Part shown: piece by piece, positions 1 through 8,401 of the stretch | Layout of the letters: the number at the start of each line of letters is the position of its first letter | Position numbering within the stretch: the stretch's first letter is position 1 | Assembly: GCA_017936685.1 (NCBI GenBank) | Contig: JAGBFA010000011.1 | Span: forward strand, 150,813 to 214,812 | Length of the DNA stretch: 64,000 bases | From: Alistipes sp. | GTDB taxonomy: Bacteria > Bacteroidota > Bacteroidia > Bacteroidales > Rikenellaceae | Direction: 5' to 3' | Translations under genes and position numbers: made by a program | Notes under the pieces: model-generated | Database searches by the model: none | What the model saw: the letters and a program-made list of their open reading frames with translations, nothing else | What the model was told of the DNA's origin: nothing

Positions 1-1055
1 GTGCGCGCGAGCGCGCCGAGGCCGGCAAGCTGCGTTTCGGTACGGTCGATACGTGGTTGGTGTGGCGACTGACGCGCGGCGAGTGCCATGTGACCGATGT
101 CTCGAACGCCTCGCGCACCATGCTGCTCAACATTCATACGCTCGACTGGGACGACGAGCTGCTGTCGCTGTTCGGCATTCCGCGCTCGATGATGCCCGAG
201 GTGCGTTCGTCGAGCGAGGTCTACGGACATACCAAGACCACCATATTCGCCCACCGCGTGCCCATTGCCGGTATCGCGGGCGACCAGCAGGCGGCTCTGT
301 TCGGACAGATGTGCGTCGAGCCGGGCATGATGAAAAACACCTACGGCACGGGTTGCTTCCTGCTGATGAACTGCGGCAGCAAGCCCGTAATGTCGCAGAA
401 CAACCTGCTGACGACCGTGGCGTGGAAGATCGGCGGAAAGGTGGATTACGCTCTGGAAGGCAGCATCTTCGTCGGCGGCTCGGTGGTGCAGTGGCTGCGC
501 GACGGGCTGGGCATCATTCGCTCCTCGTCGGAGGTCGAGGCCTTAGCACGCACGGTCGACGACAACGGCGGCGTATACTTCGTGCCGGCACTTACCGGAC
601 TCGGTGCGCCGTGGTGGGACCAGTATGCACGCGGCACCATCACAGGCCTTAGCCGCGGCACGACGGCGGCGCACATAGCGCGCGCCGCGCTGGAAGCCAT
701 AGCTTTCCAGTCGATGGACATAGTCGACGCCATGATGCGCGATTCGGGCTTGAAACTCAAATCGTTGAAGGTCGACGGCGGTGCTTCGCGCAACGATCTG
801 CTGATGCAGTTCCAGAGCGATATGCTCCGCTCGGCGGTCATTCGTCCGGGCATAACGGAGACCACGGCACTCGGTGCCGCCTATCTGGCGGGTTTGGCCG
901 TGGGCTATTGGCGCGACATAGCCGAGATTCGCGGCCAGTGGCAGGAGCAGAGCCGCTTCGAGCCGCTGATGGAGCCGTCCGAGGCCGAACGGCTGCAACG
1001 CTCATGGCACGATGCCGTCTATCGCACGCTCTCCGACTATAATTGCAACCGTTAG
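1..1055 (+). CDS. glpK: Glycerol kinase, C-terminal part (cut by window edge)
   Basis: Phosphorylates glycerol to sn-glycerol 3-phosphate in the cytoplasm using ATP. The frame is open from base 3 and ends with TAG at 1053-1055, giving about 350 residues. The family is about 500 residues long, so roughly the first 150 are outside the window. Visible family blocks are [63 protein letters not shown] and [15 protein letters not shown], all typical of FGGY-family glycerol kinases. The glycerol facilitator gene starts 11 bp downstream, so the two form a glycerol uptake and trapping operon. The promoter is not in view. Identification is secure from these blocks; only the N-terminus is missing. Confidence 0.97.
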   Translation, partial: ARERAEAGKLRFGTVDTWLVWRLTRGECHVTDVSNASRTMLLNIHTLDWDDELLSLFGIPRSMMPEVRSSSEVYGHTKTTIFAHRVPIAGIAGDQQAALFGQMCVEPGMMKNTYGTGCFLLMNCGSKPVMSQNNLLTTVAWKIGGKVDYALEGSIFVGGSVVQWLRDGLGIIRSSSEVEALARTVDDNGGVYFVPALTGLGAPWWDQYARGTITGLSRGTTAAHIARAALEAIAFQSMDIVDAMMRDSGLKLKSLKVDGGASRNDLLMQFQSDMLRSAVIRPGITETTALGAAYLAGLAVGYWRDIAEIRGQWQEQSRFEPLMEPSEAERLQRSWHDAVYRTLSDYNCNR

Positions 1056-1066
1056 AACGATTTGAA

Positions 1067-1801
1067 ATGGAAACTGATATTTTAATCCGCTGCGTGTTCG
1101 AGTTCATCGGCACGGCGGTCTTGATACTGCTCGGCGACGGCGTAGTCGCCTCCAACATCTTGAAGAAATCCAAGGGCGAGAACGGCGGTTGGGTGGTCAT
1201 CACCCTTGCATGGGGTCTGGCCGTAATGTGCGGCGTATTCATCGCAGGACCCTATTCAGGTGCACACCTCAATCCTGCCGTCTCGGTGGGTCTGGCCGTG
1301 GCGGGCAGCTTCCCGTGGGGCGACGTGGCACCCTACATCGCCGCTCAGCTCCTCGGCGGATTCACGGGTGCCGTCCTGGTCTACCTCTTCTACAAAGACC
1401 ACTACGATGCCACCGACGATGCCTCGGCCAAATTAGCGACATTCTGCACCATGCCCGCCATAATGAACAAGCCGCGCAATCTCTTTTGCGAGGCCGTGGG
1501 CACATTCCTGCTGATCTTCGTCATACTCATGCTCGCCACCGACGAGAATACGGCCGCCGTGGGGCTCGGCTCCATCGGTGCCTTCCCCGTGTCGATGCTC
1601 ATCATGGCCATCGGCATGTCGCTCGGCGGCACCACGGGCTATGCCATCAATCCTGCCCGCGACCTGCCTCCGCGTCTGGCTCACGCCCTGCTCCCCATCA
1701 AGGACAAAGGCGCGAGCGGCTGGGACTATGCGTGGGTGCCCGTGGCCGGTCCTATCATCGGAGCCGCTGCGGCAGCCGGATTGTATCTGTTGCTGTTTTG
1801 A
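1067..1801 (+). CDS. glpF: Glycerol uptake facilitator (aquaglyceroporin)
   Basis: Inner-membrane channel of the MIP family passing glycerol by facilitated diffusion. The two half-helix motifs are present: the first NPA in GAHLNPAVSVGLA and the second in YAINPARDLPPR. The Asp after the second NPA (NPARD) is the usual mark of glycerol facilitators as opposed to water-only aquaporins. Length is 244 residues, slightly short of typical GlpF, with six hydrophobic segments apparent. An earlier in-frame ATG at 1043 would overlap glpK; the ATG at 1067, opening METDILIRCVFEF, fits the start of the first helix better. It follows glpK by 11 bp and should be co-transcribed, so glycerol entering here is trapped by the kinase. 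Confidence 0.95.
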   Translation: METDILIRCVFEFIGTAVLILLGDGVVASNILKKSKGENGGWVVITLAWGLAVMCGVFIAGPYSGAHLNPAVSVGLAVAGSFPWGDVAPYIAAQLLGGFTGAVLVYLFYKDHYDATDDASAKLATFCTMPAIMNKPRNLFCEAVGTFLLIFVILMLATDENTAAVGLGSIGAFPVSMLIMAIGMSLGGTTGYAINPARDLPPRLAHALLPIKDKGASGWDYAWVPVAGPIIGAAAAAGLYLLLF

Positions 1802-1820
1802 GTAAAAATTCATACCTTTG
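1790..1820 (+). promoter_or_regulatory. Bacteroidota-type promoter for the PepSY-like gene
   Basis: TTG at 1790-1792 and TACCTTTG at 1813-1820 are separated by 20 nt, matching the Bacteroidota -33/-7 consensus. Transcription would start near 1826, leaving a leader of about 110 nt before the ATG at 1936. Confidence 0.65.
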
Positions 1821-1935
1821 CTTTCGAATGCTGCCGCGGCGTTGCAGCCCCGATCTCTGTTTTTGATGACGGAATCTGTCGTCAGGCCTCGAATTTGCAC
1901 TGCGGAGCATTTGTATAACTTAAAATCGTGAAGCA

Positions 1936-2373
1936 ATGAAAAAAGGTTTTATAATCCTCGCGGCTGCAATGTTATGCAGCTCGGCCGTATTTGCCGCAGC
2001 CGATCGTCCCGTTAAGGTCGGCGAACTGCCCCAGGCAGCGCAGACATTCCTGAAAACCTACTTCGCCAAGAGCGAAGTGGCATACGCCGAGATGGACGAC
2101 GATGTGGTCAAGCGCGATTACGAGGTCGTCTTCCGCGACGGCACCAAGATCGAGTTCGACGGCAAGGGCGAATGGACGGATATCAAGTGTGTCGGACAGA
2201 GCGTTCCCTCCGCTTTGGTGCCTGCGCAGATAACCTCTTATGTCGCCGATAACTATCCGGGTGAGAGCATCATCGAGATCGAACGCGGCCGTTACACCAC
2301 CGAGGTGAAACTCACCAACGGGTTGGAGTTGGAGTTTAACAAACGTTATGAACTAATAAAGATCGACCGGTAA
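1936..2373 (+). CDS. Secreted PepSY-like domain protein
   Basis: A 145-residue exported protein of unknown function. Residues 1-21 are a clear signal peptide (KK, hydrophobic core, ending FAAA). The mature part holds two repeats of the small PepSY-like fold common in Bacteroidota: each has a leader of the type LPQAAQTFLKTYF or VPAQITSYVADNYPG, then a beta strand in the style YEVVFRDGTKIEFDGKGEW or YTTEVKLTNGLELEFN. No catalytic residues can be named. It has its own promoter and is not part of the glycerol operon. A periplasmic binding or inhibitory role is known for some PepSY proteins, but nothing here shows a partner. Confidence 0.85.
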   Translation: MKKGFIILAAAMLCSSAVFAAADRPVKVGELPQAAQTFLKTYFAKSEVAYAEMDDDVVKRDYEVVFRDGTKIEFDGKGEWTDIKCVGQSVPSALVPAQITSYVADNYPGESIIEIERGRYTTEVKLTNGLELEFNKRYELIKIDR

Positions 2374-2380
2374 TTTTCCG

Positions 2381-2865
2381 TGAAAAGCGGTCATTTGCTT
2401 CCGCTCGCTCGATTGGGCGAACGGGCAGTACGTCAAGTACAGCCCGTCCGCCCAATTTTCGTTGCGCGTTGCAACTAACCGCTTTTGACGAAAAATCTTT
2501 TCTTTTTCGTGAAAAATACTATTCTACTTCCGTGCCTTGTCACTCGGCAATGGGAAATACGTCAGTATGTCCTATCCGGCGGATCTTCGTTTGCGTTGTA
2601 TAATACCGCTTTTGACGAAAAATTTTCCATGAAAATGCCACACCTGCTTCCTCTCTTTGTCGCTTGCCAATGGGCAGTACGCCAGTACAGCCCATCGTCT
2701 CGCTCTGTCGGAGAGTCGCATCTGTGGCATTTTGATGAAAAATTGGCGCATAGTTCTTGGGCACAATTTCCATTGTCCTGTCATTCTGAGGAGGACGGAA
2801 CGTCCGACGTGAGAATCTCTCTTTGCTGATTTTCTCTCCTCTCCACCGGAATTTAAGTCAGTGCC
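2381..2865. repeat. Three tandem copies of a ~110-nt nested-hairpin repeat, then a hairpin element
   Basis: No gene is supported here. Copy 1 (2383-2486) has outer stem AAAAGCGGT/ACCGCTTTT (2383-2391, 2478-2486), an inner stem ATTGGGCG/CGCCCAAT (2412-2419, 2449-2456) continued by ACGGGC/GCCCGT (2421-2426, 2442-2447), a 15-nt loop containing GTACGTCAAGTAC, and a third hairpin GTTGC/GCAAC (2461-2475). A degenerate copy covers about 2504-2617. A third copy (2632-2733) has an 11-bp outer stem AAAATGCCACA/TGTGGCATTTT. At 2782-2822 lies a separate constant-flank element with stem GGACG/CGTCC. Apparent open frames here are products of the repeats. Confidence 0.85.
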
Positions 2866-3354
2866 CTACTTGCCCGATTGCGCTCCCTGCCGGTGGGGTT
2901 TGTGCCGTTTGCCGGAATCGCATTTGCCGCGGCAGCCCATGGGCTTGCCCTGATAGCCTTTGTGGTGTGTCGGCTTTATGCTGCCGTCACGGCTGTGCGA
3001 CCTCTCCGATGCCTCCCACAGGGCATACTGCTCGGGGGTCAGTATCTTGCCGGCCGATGTGCGCAGCTGCTCCTCGTGCTTCTGCATGTCGGCACGCTGC
3101 TTCTGCTCGAAATCGCGTTTGTCGTCGTGCATCTTGCGGTGAGCCTTGGCATCTTCGAGATTGGCGCGGTAGAGCCTGTCGGCCTGATCGTTGTCGAGCG
3201 ACAGCTCCCTGACCTGTCTGTCGGTCTTCTGACGGGCGATCTGTTCGACGCTCGGAGTCTGTGCCCCGACGCTCTGCTGCGACTGGTTTTGCGCCGCTGC
3301 CATGCCCGACAGCATTATGCCTGCTGTCAGCGCGATAAATAGTCTTCGTTTCAT
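2866..3354 (-). CDS. Periplasmic Spy/CpxP-like protein (DUF4890-type)
   Basis: A 162-residue exported protein. A signal peptide covers residues 1-21 (MKRRLF, hydrophobic core, AAAQ). The mature part is a charged, mostly helical domain with the pattern ARQKTDRQVRELSLDNDQADRLY and a later KILTPEQYALWE, which echoes the LTPEQ motif of the Spy/CpxP chaperone family and the Bacteroidota DUF4890 proteins. The last 40 residues are rich in Gly, Lys, His and Arg, with two Cys, and look disordered; metal or RNA binding is possible but unproven. It is transcribed alone, opposite to its neighbours. By analogy it could be an envelope-stress chaperone; this role is inferred, while the family resemblance is visible. 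Confidence 0.75.
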   Translation of the reverse strand: MKRRLFIALTAGIMLSGMAAAQNQSQQSVGAQTPSVEQIARQKTDRQVRELSLDNDQADRLYRANLEDAKAHRKMHDDKRDFEQKQRADMQKHEEQLRTSAGKILTPEQYALWEASERSHSRDGSIKPTHHKGYQGKPMGCRGKCDSGKRHKPHRQGAQSGK

Positions 3355-3396
3355 AATCGAAAGGTTTAATTAAAGGTTTTAACGCTTGCGCTTATG

Positions 3397-3404
3397 CAAA
3401 GGTA
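3397..3404 (-). promoter_or_regulatory. -7 promoter element for the Spy-like gene
   Basis: TACCTTTG on the minus strand, about 43 nt upstream of the start at 3354. No TTG is seen at the right distance, so only the -7 box supports it. Confidence 0.45.
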
Positions 3405-3560
3405 GAGCCATTTCGAGTCTGCGATCCGGGATTTGGGGTCAAGCGGCGGATTACGGGGGTGAGGAGCCTTTGTGCTGCGGTGAAGCGGCGGCATGCGTTT
3501 TGGACGGGGCAGGGGTGCTGTGGCGGAAAAGTGTGCGGCAGCGACAATTTTTTCACAAAG

Positions 3561-3593
3561 TTGTTAGCACATTTTCAAAATTGTGTATATTTG
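3561..3593 (+). promoter_or_regulatory. Promoter for the small acidic protein gene
   Basis: TTG at 3561-3563 and TATATTTG at 3586-3593 are separated by 22 nt, slightly long. The start codon at 3621 lies 27 nt past the -7 box, which decides this start over upstream in-frame ATGs. Confidence 0.55.
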
Positions 3594-3620
3594 CGGAAAA
3601 TTTCTACGATAATCTATTAT

Positions 3621-3947
3621 ATGGTGACAGTATCTAAGAAGAAACGTTTGGTAACAAGTTTCCATAACCTCACGCCCGAACAGCAAAATGAGGTCAAAGC
3701 TCTTTATCCTCTGGGATTTGCAGAGGTGATGATGCGTATCGACAAGCCCGATGGAACATTTTTCTATGCGGTTCCGTTCGAGACTGAGGATACCTACTAT
3801 TTGGTAAAGATCGATGTTAAGATAGACGATGCGGCGGAGGAGAGCGACGACGCATATTACGACGACGATTTGAAGGGAGCCGACGATCTGGCCGACAGCT
3901 CTTCGGAGGAGGAGCCTGCCGACGACGGCGGCGACGACGACTATTGA
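3621..3947 (+). CDS. Small conserved protein with acidic C-terminal tail
   Basis: A 108-residue cytoplasmic protein whose function I do not recognise. Residues 1-65 form a small folded domain (KKKRLVTSFHNLTPEQQNEV, then ALYPLGFAEVMMRIDKP and a strand FFYAVPFETEDTYYLVKI). From about residue 68 the chain is almost entirely Asp, Glu, Ser, Tyr and Gly and ends GGDDDY, so it is highly negative and probably disordered. Acidic tails of this kind occur on nucleic-acid mimics and chaperone-type proteins. The start at 3621 is chosen because the promoter lies just upstream. A rho-independent terminator follows at 3986-4014, so it is a single-gene unit. Confidence 0.75.
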   Translation: MVTVSKKKRLVTSFHNLTPEQQNEVKALYPLGFAEVMMRIDKPDGTFFYAVPFETEDTYYLVKIDVKIDDAAEESDDAYYDDDLKGADDLADSSSEEEPADDGGDDDY

Positions 3948-3985
3948 TCGCATACAGACCGAAGAAGAGTCATTGCGATATACGG

Positions 3986-4014
3986 CAGCCGATGATCTCG
4001 GCTGTCTTTTTTTT
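3986..4014 (+). terminator. Rho-independent terminator of the acidic-protein gene
   Basis: Stem CAGCCGA/TCGGCTG (3986-3992, 3998-4004) with loop TGATC, followed by TC and a run of eight T. Confidence 0.85.
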
Positions 4015-4045
4015 GTCTCTTGCGGCGGGGCGGGTGCGAGATACG

Positions 4046-4083
4046 ATAAAAAATCACCGCAGGATAACATCTCCTGCGGTGAT
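4046..4083 (-). terminator. Rho-independent terminator of nifJ
   Basis: Stem ATCACCGCAGG/CCTGCGGTGAT (4053-4063, 4073-4083). On the minus strand it is followed by a T-run, seen as A on the plus strand at 4048-4053. It lies 25 bp past the nifJ stop. Confidence 0.85.
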
Positions 4084-4107
4084 TCTCTTGACGGTCGCTC
4101 CGACAGC

Positions 4108-7100
4108 CTACTTGGTGCGCTGTACGTAGCTGTTGTAACGCCACTTGGCATTCTCCTCGGCAGCCTGGAACAGCTCCTCGGCCTCGGCCGGGAAGGCCTT
4201 TTGCAGCGAGGTGTAGCGTACCTCCTTCATCAGGAATGCGCGGAACTTCGACCAGTCAGGCTCCTTCGAGTCGAGCACAAATGGATTCTTGCCCTGCTCT
4301 TCGAGCGTGGGGTTATAGTGCCACAGGTGCCAGTAACCGCACTCGACGGCCTGCTTGCCGACGGTCTGCGTGCGCGTCATGCCGCCCTTGATGCCGTGGT
4401 TGATACACGGTGCGTAGGCGATGATGAGCGATGGACCGGGGTAGGCCTCGGCCTCTTTCAGCACGTTGAAGAGCTGTGCCTGAGAGGCTCCGATCGATAC
4501 CTGTGCCACATATACGTAGCCGTAGGTCATGGCGATCGCACCTATATCCTTCTTGCGGATACGCTTGCCGGCAGAGGCGAACTTGGCCACGGCACCCACA
4601 GGGGTAGCCTTCGACGACTGGCCGCCGGTGTTGGAGTAGACCTCCGTGTCGACGATGAGTATGTTGACGTCCTCGCCCGAAGCCAGTACGTGGTCTACGC
4701 CGCCGAAGCCGATGTCGTAGCCCCAGCCGTCGCCGCCGATGATCCACTGCGACTTCTTGACGAGCCAATCCTTCATTTCGAGTATCTTGCGGCAGTAGTC
4801 GCAGCCGCAGGCCTCCATCAGGGGCACCAGACGGCGCGTCACCTCGGCCGAGGCGGCCGACGAACCGCGCGCGGCGATCCACTCCTGCATGGTCGACTTC
4901 AACTCGTCGGAGCACTTCTGGCACTCGGCGATGGCCTTCTCCATGTACTCCTGTATGCGGTCGCGCAGCTTCTCCACGCCCACGTGCATACCCAGACCGA
5001 ACTCGGCATTGTCCTCGAACAGAGAGTTGGCCCATGCCGGACCCTTGCCCTCGGCGTTGGTGCAGTAGGGGGTCGACGGAGCCGAACCCGAATAGATCGA
5101 CGTACAGCCCGTTGCGTTGGCAACCATCATCTTGTCGCCGAAGAGCTGCGATATGGCCTTGATATAGGGCGTCTCGCCGCAGCCTGCGCAGGCTCCCGAG
5201 AACTCGAACAGCGGCTGTGCGAATTGCAGGTTCTTGACGCTCTTGGTCTTGTCGACCACCTCGTTGTAACCTACGGTCTTGGTGACGGTGTTCCAGTTGT
5301 CGGCCTCGTGCATCTGCGTCGACAGAGGCTGCATGACGAGTGCCTTCTCCTTGGCCGGACAAACGTCCACGCAGTTGTTGCAGCCCGTACAGTCGAGCGG
5401 CGACACCTGTATGCGGAACTTGTAGGCCTTGGTCTCGCCCAGACCCTGCTTCCACTCCAAGCCCGTGGCTGCGGCCTGCTCGTCGGTTGCGAGGAACGGA
5501 CGTATGGCGGCGTGGGGGCAGACGTATGCACACTGGTTGCACTCGATACAGTTCTCGATCTTCCACTGGGGAACGTTGACGGCGATGCCGCGCTTCTCGA
5601 ATGCGGCCGTGCCGTTGTCCCATGTACCGTCCTCACGGCCGTTGAATGCCGATACGGGCAGCTGGTCGCCTTTCAGTGCGTCGATAGGCTCGCAGACGTT
5701 GCGGACGAAGTCCGAGGCTGCGCTGTCGGCGGCATGTGCGGCGGGCTTGATCTCGATCGATGCCCACTCGGCGGGAACCTCCACCTTCTCGACGGCGGCA
5801 CCGCCTGCGTCGACGGCTGCATAGTTCATGTTGACGATGTCCTCGCCCTTCTTGCCGTATGACTTGTAGATGGCGTGCTTCATCTCCTCGACGGCCTTGT
5901 CGAAGGGAATGATGTCGGCGATCTTGAAGAATGCCGACTGCATGATGGTGTTGGTGCGTGAGCCCAGACCCAGATCGGCGGCGATCTTCGTGGCGTTGAT
6001 TATATAGAAGTTGATGTTGTTCTTGGCCATGTAGACCTTCATCTCGTCGGGCAGCGAGGCGCATGTGGTCTCGGCATCGCCCACCGAGTTGAGCAGGAAC
6101 GAACCTCCCTTTTTCAGACCCTTCAACACGTCGTACTTGTCGACATACGACGGCACGTGGCATGCCACGAAGTCGGGCGTGGTGACCAGATAGGGCGAGG
6201 TGATGGGGTTGTCGCCGAAGCGCAGGTGCGACGAGGTGTAGCCACCCGACTTCTTCGAGTCGTAAGAGAAGTAGGCCTGACAGTATTTGTCGGTCGAACC
6301 GCCGATGATCTTGATCGAGTTCTTGTTGGCACCCACCGTACCGTCCGATCCCAGACCGAAGAAGAGGGCCTCGAAGGTGCCGGGCTTGGCCATCGAGATC
6401 TCCTCGCCCACGGGGATCGAGTGGAACGTCACGTCGTCGTTGATACCTACGGTGAAGTGATCCTTAGGCTCGGCTGCGGCGAGGTTGTCGTAGACGGCCA
6501 GCATCTGTGCCGGCGTGGTGTCCTTCGACGAAAGACCGTAGCGGCCGCCGATGATCATCGGGTGCATATCCGACGAGTAGAACACGTCCTTTACGTCGAG
6601 ATACAGAGGCTCGCCATTGGCTCCAGGCTCCTTGGTGCGATCGAGCACGCAGATGCGCTTCACGCTCTTGGGCAGAACGTTGAAGAGATACTTGGCCGAG
6701 AAGGGGCGGTAGAGGTGTACGGTGATGACACCCACCTTGCGTCCCTGCTTGGCGAGGTAGTCCACGCACTCCTTGATGGTCTCCGTAACCGATCCCATGG
6801 CGATGATGATATGCTCGGCATCGGCTGCACCGTAGTAGGTGAAGGGCTTGTAGCAACGGCCGGTGATCTCGGAGATCTTCTCCATAGTCTCGGCGACCAT
6901 GTCGGGCACTGCGTCGTAGAACTTGTTAGATGCCTCGCGCGTCTGGAAATAGATGTCGGGGTTCTGAGCCGTACCGCGCGTCACGGGGTGCTCGGGGTTG
7001 AGCGCACGCTCGCGGAAAGCGCGCAGTGCGTCGCGGTCGAACATGGCCGTGAGCGAGGCCTCGTCGATGATCTCGATCTTCTGTATCTCGTGCGAGGTGC

Positions 7101-7626
7101 GGAATCCGTCGAAGAAGTGCACGAACGGAATGCGCGATTTCAAAGCCACGATGTGAGCCACACCGGCCAGATCCATCACCTCCTGCACCGACGAGGTGGC
7201 CAGCATGGCGAAACCCGTCTGACGCACGGCCATCACGTCCTGATGGTCGCCGAAGATCGACAGCGACTGAGCCGCAAGGGCACGCGCCGATACGTGGAAC
7301 ACGCCCGGCAGCAGCTCGCCCGATATCTTGTACATGTTGGGCACCATCAGCAGCAGGCCCTGCGAGGCGGTGAACGTTGAGGTCAGGGCGCCGCTCTGCA
7401 ACGAACCGTGAACGGCTCCTGCGGCACCGGCCTCCGACTGCATCTCGACTACCTTCACCGTGTCGCCGAATATGTTCTTGCGGCCTTGCGCCGACCACTC
7501 GTCGACCAGCTCGGCCATCGTCGACGAGGGCGTGATGGGGTAGATGGCTGCAACCTCGGAGAACATATATGCAATATGTGCCGCCGCATAGTTGCCGTCA
7601 CAAGTAATAAACTTTTTTTCTGCCAT
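4108..7626 (-). CDS. nifJ: Pyruvate:ferredoxin (flavodoxin) oxidoreductase
   Basis: Oxidises pyruvate and CoA to acetyl-CoA and CO2, passing electrons to ferredoxin; central to anaerobic energy metabolism in the cytoplasm. The 1172 residues match the single-chain PFOR length. Visible in order: the domain I pyruvate site region IYPITPSSTMAE near the N-terminus, a domain III region LFFGLGSDGTVGANKNSIKIIG, two 4Fe-4S ferredoxin motifs CIECNQCAYVCP and CTGCNNCVDVCP, and the C-terminal thiamine diphosphate domain with CAGCGETPY, GDGWGYDIGFGG and ILIVDTEVYSNTGGQ. The start at 7626 (MAEKKFITCDGN) is preferred to an upstream ATG at 7659 because the family begins near here. It is monocistronic, ends in a strong hairpin terminator, and has a TACCTTTG box upstream at 7704-7711. 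Confidence 0.98.
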   Translation of the reverse strand: MAEKKFITCDGNYAAAHIAYMFSEVAAIYPITPSSTMAELVDEWSAQGRKNIFGDTVKVVEMQSEAGAAGAVHGSLQSGALTSTFTASQGLLLMVPNMYKISGELLPGVFHVSARALAAQSLSIFGDHQDVMAVRQTGFAMLATSSVQEVMDLAGVAHIVALKSRIPFVHFFDGFRTSHEIQKIEIIDEASLTAMFDRDALRAFRERALNPEHPVTRGTAQNPDIYFQTREASNKFYDAVPDMVAETMEKISEITGRCYKPFTYYGAADAEHIIIAMGSVTETIKECVDYLAKQGRKVGVITVHLYRPFSAKYLFNVLPKSVKRICVLDRTKEPGANGEPLYLDVKDVFYSSDMHPMIIGGRYGLSSKDTTPAQMLAVYDNLAAAEPKDHFTVGINDDVTFHSIPVGEEISMAKPGTFEALFFGLGSDGTVGANKNSIKIIGGSTDKYCQAYFSYDSKKSGGYTSSHLRFGDNPITSPYLVTTPDFVACHVPSYVDKYDVLKGLKKGGSFLLNSVGDAETTCASLPDEMKVYMAKNNINFYIINATKIAADLGLGSRTNTIMQSAFFKIADIIPFDKAVEEMKHAIYKSYGKKGEDIVNMNYAAVDAGGAAVEKVEVPAEWASIEIKPAAHAADSAASDFVRNVCEPIDALKGDQLPVSAFNGREDGTWDNGTAAFEKRGIAVNVPQWKIENCIECNQCAYVCPHAAIRPFLATDEQAAATGLEWKQGLGETKAYKFRIQVSPLDCTGCNNCVDVCPAKEKALVMQPLSTQMHEADNWNTVTKTVGYNEVVDKTKSVKNLQFAQPLFEFSGACAGCGETPYIKAISQLFGDKMMVANATGCTSIYSGSAPSTPYCTNAEGKGPAWANSLFEDNAEFGLGMHVGVEKLRDRIQEYMEKAIAECQKCSDELKSTMQEWIAARGSSAASAEVTRRLVPLMEACGCDYCRKILEMKDWLVKKSQWIIGGDGWGYDIGFGGVDHVLASGEDVNILIVDTEVYSNTGGQSSKATPVGAVAKFASAGKRIRKKDIGAIAMTYGYVYVAQVSIGASQAQLFNVLKEAEAYPGPSLIIAYAPCINHGIKGGMTRTQTVGKQAVECGYWHLWHYNPTLEEQGKNPFVLDSKEPDWSKFRAFLMKEVRYTSLQKAFPAEAEELFQAAEENAKWRYNSYVQRTK

Positions 7627-7703
7627 ATTATAAAAGTTGTTTGAAGAATTTCCTAACAAAATTAACCCGTGTCAAACACAGGTATAATTTGCAATAACCG
7701 CCG

Positions 7704-7711
7704 CAAAGGTA
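7704..7711 (-). promoter_or_regulatory. -7 promoter element for nifJ
   Basis: TACCTTTG on the minus strand, 77 nt upstream of the nifJ start. No TTG lies at the standard spacing. Confidence 0.45.
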
Positions 7712-7759
7712 TATAATTCGATCGAAAAATCATAGAATTTTCAATGTTAAAATTATAAC

Positions 7760-8401
7760 ACGTTTCCGATGTGGGAGCGGGTGCGGTCGAGCGGCCTTAT
7801 CGGCAGTTGCAAGACCTTGTATGTTAATGTAATATCGAAATAAAAGTTGCAAAGTTTCGTTTCGAAACATGCCGCAAAAAGATGGGATTGCAGGGCTGTT
7901 TCGAACGTCGGAGCGGAGGCTGCGGCGGCTTGTCGCGACATGATGTTTTTCCCGAAACGGCAGGGGTGGAAATGCGGCTCGCGGAGCAAAGCCGCGAGCC
8001 GTAAATGACGTGATTTTCTATTGCCGCAGAGTGGGCGGAAGAGCGAGTGAATGCGCACCGCTGTGCCGGCTGCTATTGCGGATCGGTCTTGATTTCCGGT
8101 GCAGGGGAGAGGAAAATCGGCAAAGAGAGATTCTCACGTCGCGATTTATAATCGCTCCTCAGAATGACGGGACGGCAGGCATATCATTTTTCACATATTC
8201 CCCAACCAGATTCTTCGTTCCACGTTGTTTCACTCAGAATGACACGACGATGGGCATGTCGCGCACAGATTTCTCGCTTGCGCTCGAAATGACACGACCC
8301 TGTCACTCCGAGGAGCCGCAGGCGACGTGGGAGTCTCGCCGTCAGCAGCGTGGCTGGCATGCGGGAGTCTCGCCTTCTCACCGGAATTTATGACAGTGCC
8401 G
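7760..8401. repeat. Gene-free gap with dispersed hairpin repeats
   Basis: From 7712 to about 8100 I see no gene or clear structure. From 8110 to 8400 there are dispersed repeats. A constant-flank element on the minus strand has stem GCGATT/AATCGC (8141-8155). A GNRA-type hairpin on the minus strand covers 8270-8289. A plus-strand constant-flank element has stem GCC, GCA loop, GGC (8315-8323), followed by a conserved tail CACCGGAATTTATGACAG near 8379. Open frames across this stretch have no family resemblance and are rejected. Confidence 0.8.

Noticed and set aside
2485-2829. 114-codon open frame and its antisense partners
   Set aside because: Entirely built of the nested-hairpin repeats; similar pseudo-frames appear at the other copies.
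3973-5862. A 629-codon open frame on the plus strand
   Set aside because: It lies wholly antisense to nifJ, whose motifs are certain. The translated sequence is rich in Arg, Leu, Val and Gly without any recognisable block, as expected for a shadow of a GC-rich gene.
7753-8058. 101-codon open frame in the gap before the carbonic anhydrase
   Set aside because: No ribosome-binding or promoter signal, composition unlike real genes here, and no family pattern.
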